NCBI GenBank assembly: GCA_905214175.1
Contig: CAJMLD010000122.1
Span: 1-5,186 of the forward strand
Length of the DNA stretch: 5,186 nucleotides
Origin: an uncultured bacterium
GTDB lineage: Bacteria; Actinomycetota; Coriobacteriia; Coriobacteriales; Atopobiaceae
Direction of reading: 5' to 3'
The position numbers were made by a program, and so were the translations under genes. The notes below the pieces were generated by a model. That model was not told where the DNA came from, made no database searches, and worked only from the letters and a program-made list of their open reading frames with translations. Below, piece by piece: positions 5,066-5,186 of the stretch. Every line of letters starts with the position of its first letter. Position 1 is the stretch's first letter.

Positions 5066-5186
5066 TTCTAGAAAGCGCACAATGGACGCTCAAATAGACG
5101 TCAAAGTGGAGGATTCATGCACAATTGTTGAGAAATGTACGACCGATGGATGCTTCCGTGAAGCAGCCTGGGCTCCTCATTGCACA

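Noticed and set aside
4040..5071. Plus-strand open frame opposite nadA
   Set aside because: Antisense shadow; it runs through the promoter/operator region and shows no family similarity.

Overview
The window looks like a chromosomal piece of a GC-rich bacterium (about 60% G+C by eye). All five recognisable genes lie on the minus strand. Four of them form a tight nadA-nadB-nadC-niaR operon for de novo NAD synthesis from aspartate; the fifth is ilvE, a branched-chain amino-acid aminotransferase. High G+C, a NiaR-type niacin repressor (best known from Firmicutes and Thermotogales), a short L-aspartate oxidase and the style of the proteins suggest an anaerobic actinobacterium of the class Coriobacteriia (Olsenella/Atopobium/Collinsella-like). 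That placement is inference from protein style, not a database result.

Layout, read in the direction of transcription (high to low coordinates). 5186-5066: upstream spacer with no confident gene. 5065-5032: control region, a perfect 8-bp inverted repeat (CTGTCTTG / CAAGACAG, 8-nt spacer) overlapping the -35 box and spacer of a candidate promoter. 4993-4055: nadA (quinolinate synthase), best started at a GTG downstream of this promoter. 4049-2787: nadB (L-aspartate oxidase, lacking the usual C-terminal helical domain). 2790-1927: nadC (quinolinate phosphoribosyltransferase). 1916-1386: niaR (winged-helix plus 3H-domain repressor). 1385-1158: a 228-bp spacer with a dyad just after the niaR stop, a 34-bp tandem duplication and a weak candidate ilvE promoter. 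1157-120: ilvE. 119-1: a long imperfect hairpin and, at the window edge, short repeats that may belong to a dispersed palindromic element.

The first four genes form one functional unit. NadB oxidises L-aspartate to iminoaspartate, NadA condenses this with dihydroxyacetone phosphate to quinolinate, and NadC converts quinolinate plus PRPP to nicotinate mononucleotide, CO2 and pyrophosphate. NiaR, encoded last, is expected to sense niacin and shut the operon off when the vitamin can be salvaged. The palindrome at the nadA promoter is the obvious candidate operator, which would also make NiaR autoregulatory. ilvE is probably a separate or partly read-through unit with no direct link to NAD synthesis.

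I see no mobile element gene, CRISPR array, tRNA or rRNA, and no sign of an undescribed multi-gene system. The points most worth a second look are the operator/promoter architecture with the corrected nadA start, the short NadB, an unusual NadA motif, and the structured niaR-ilvE spacer.
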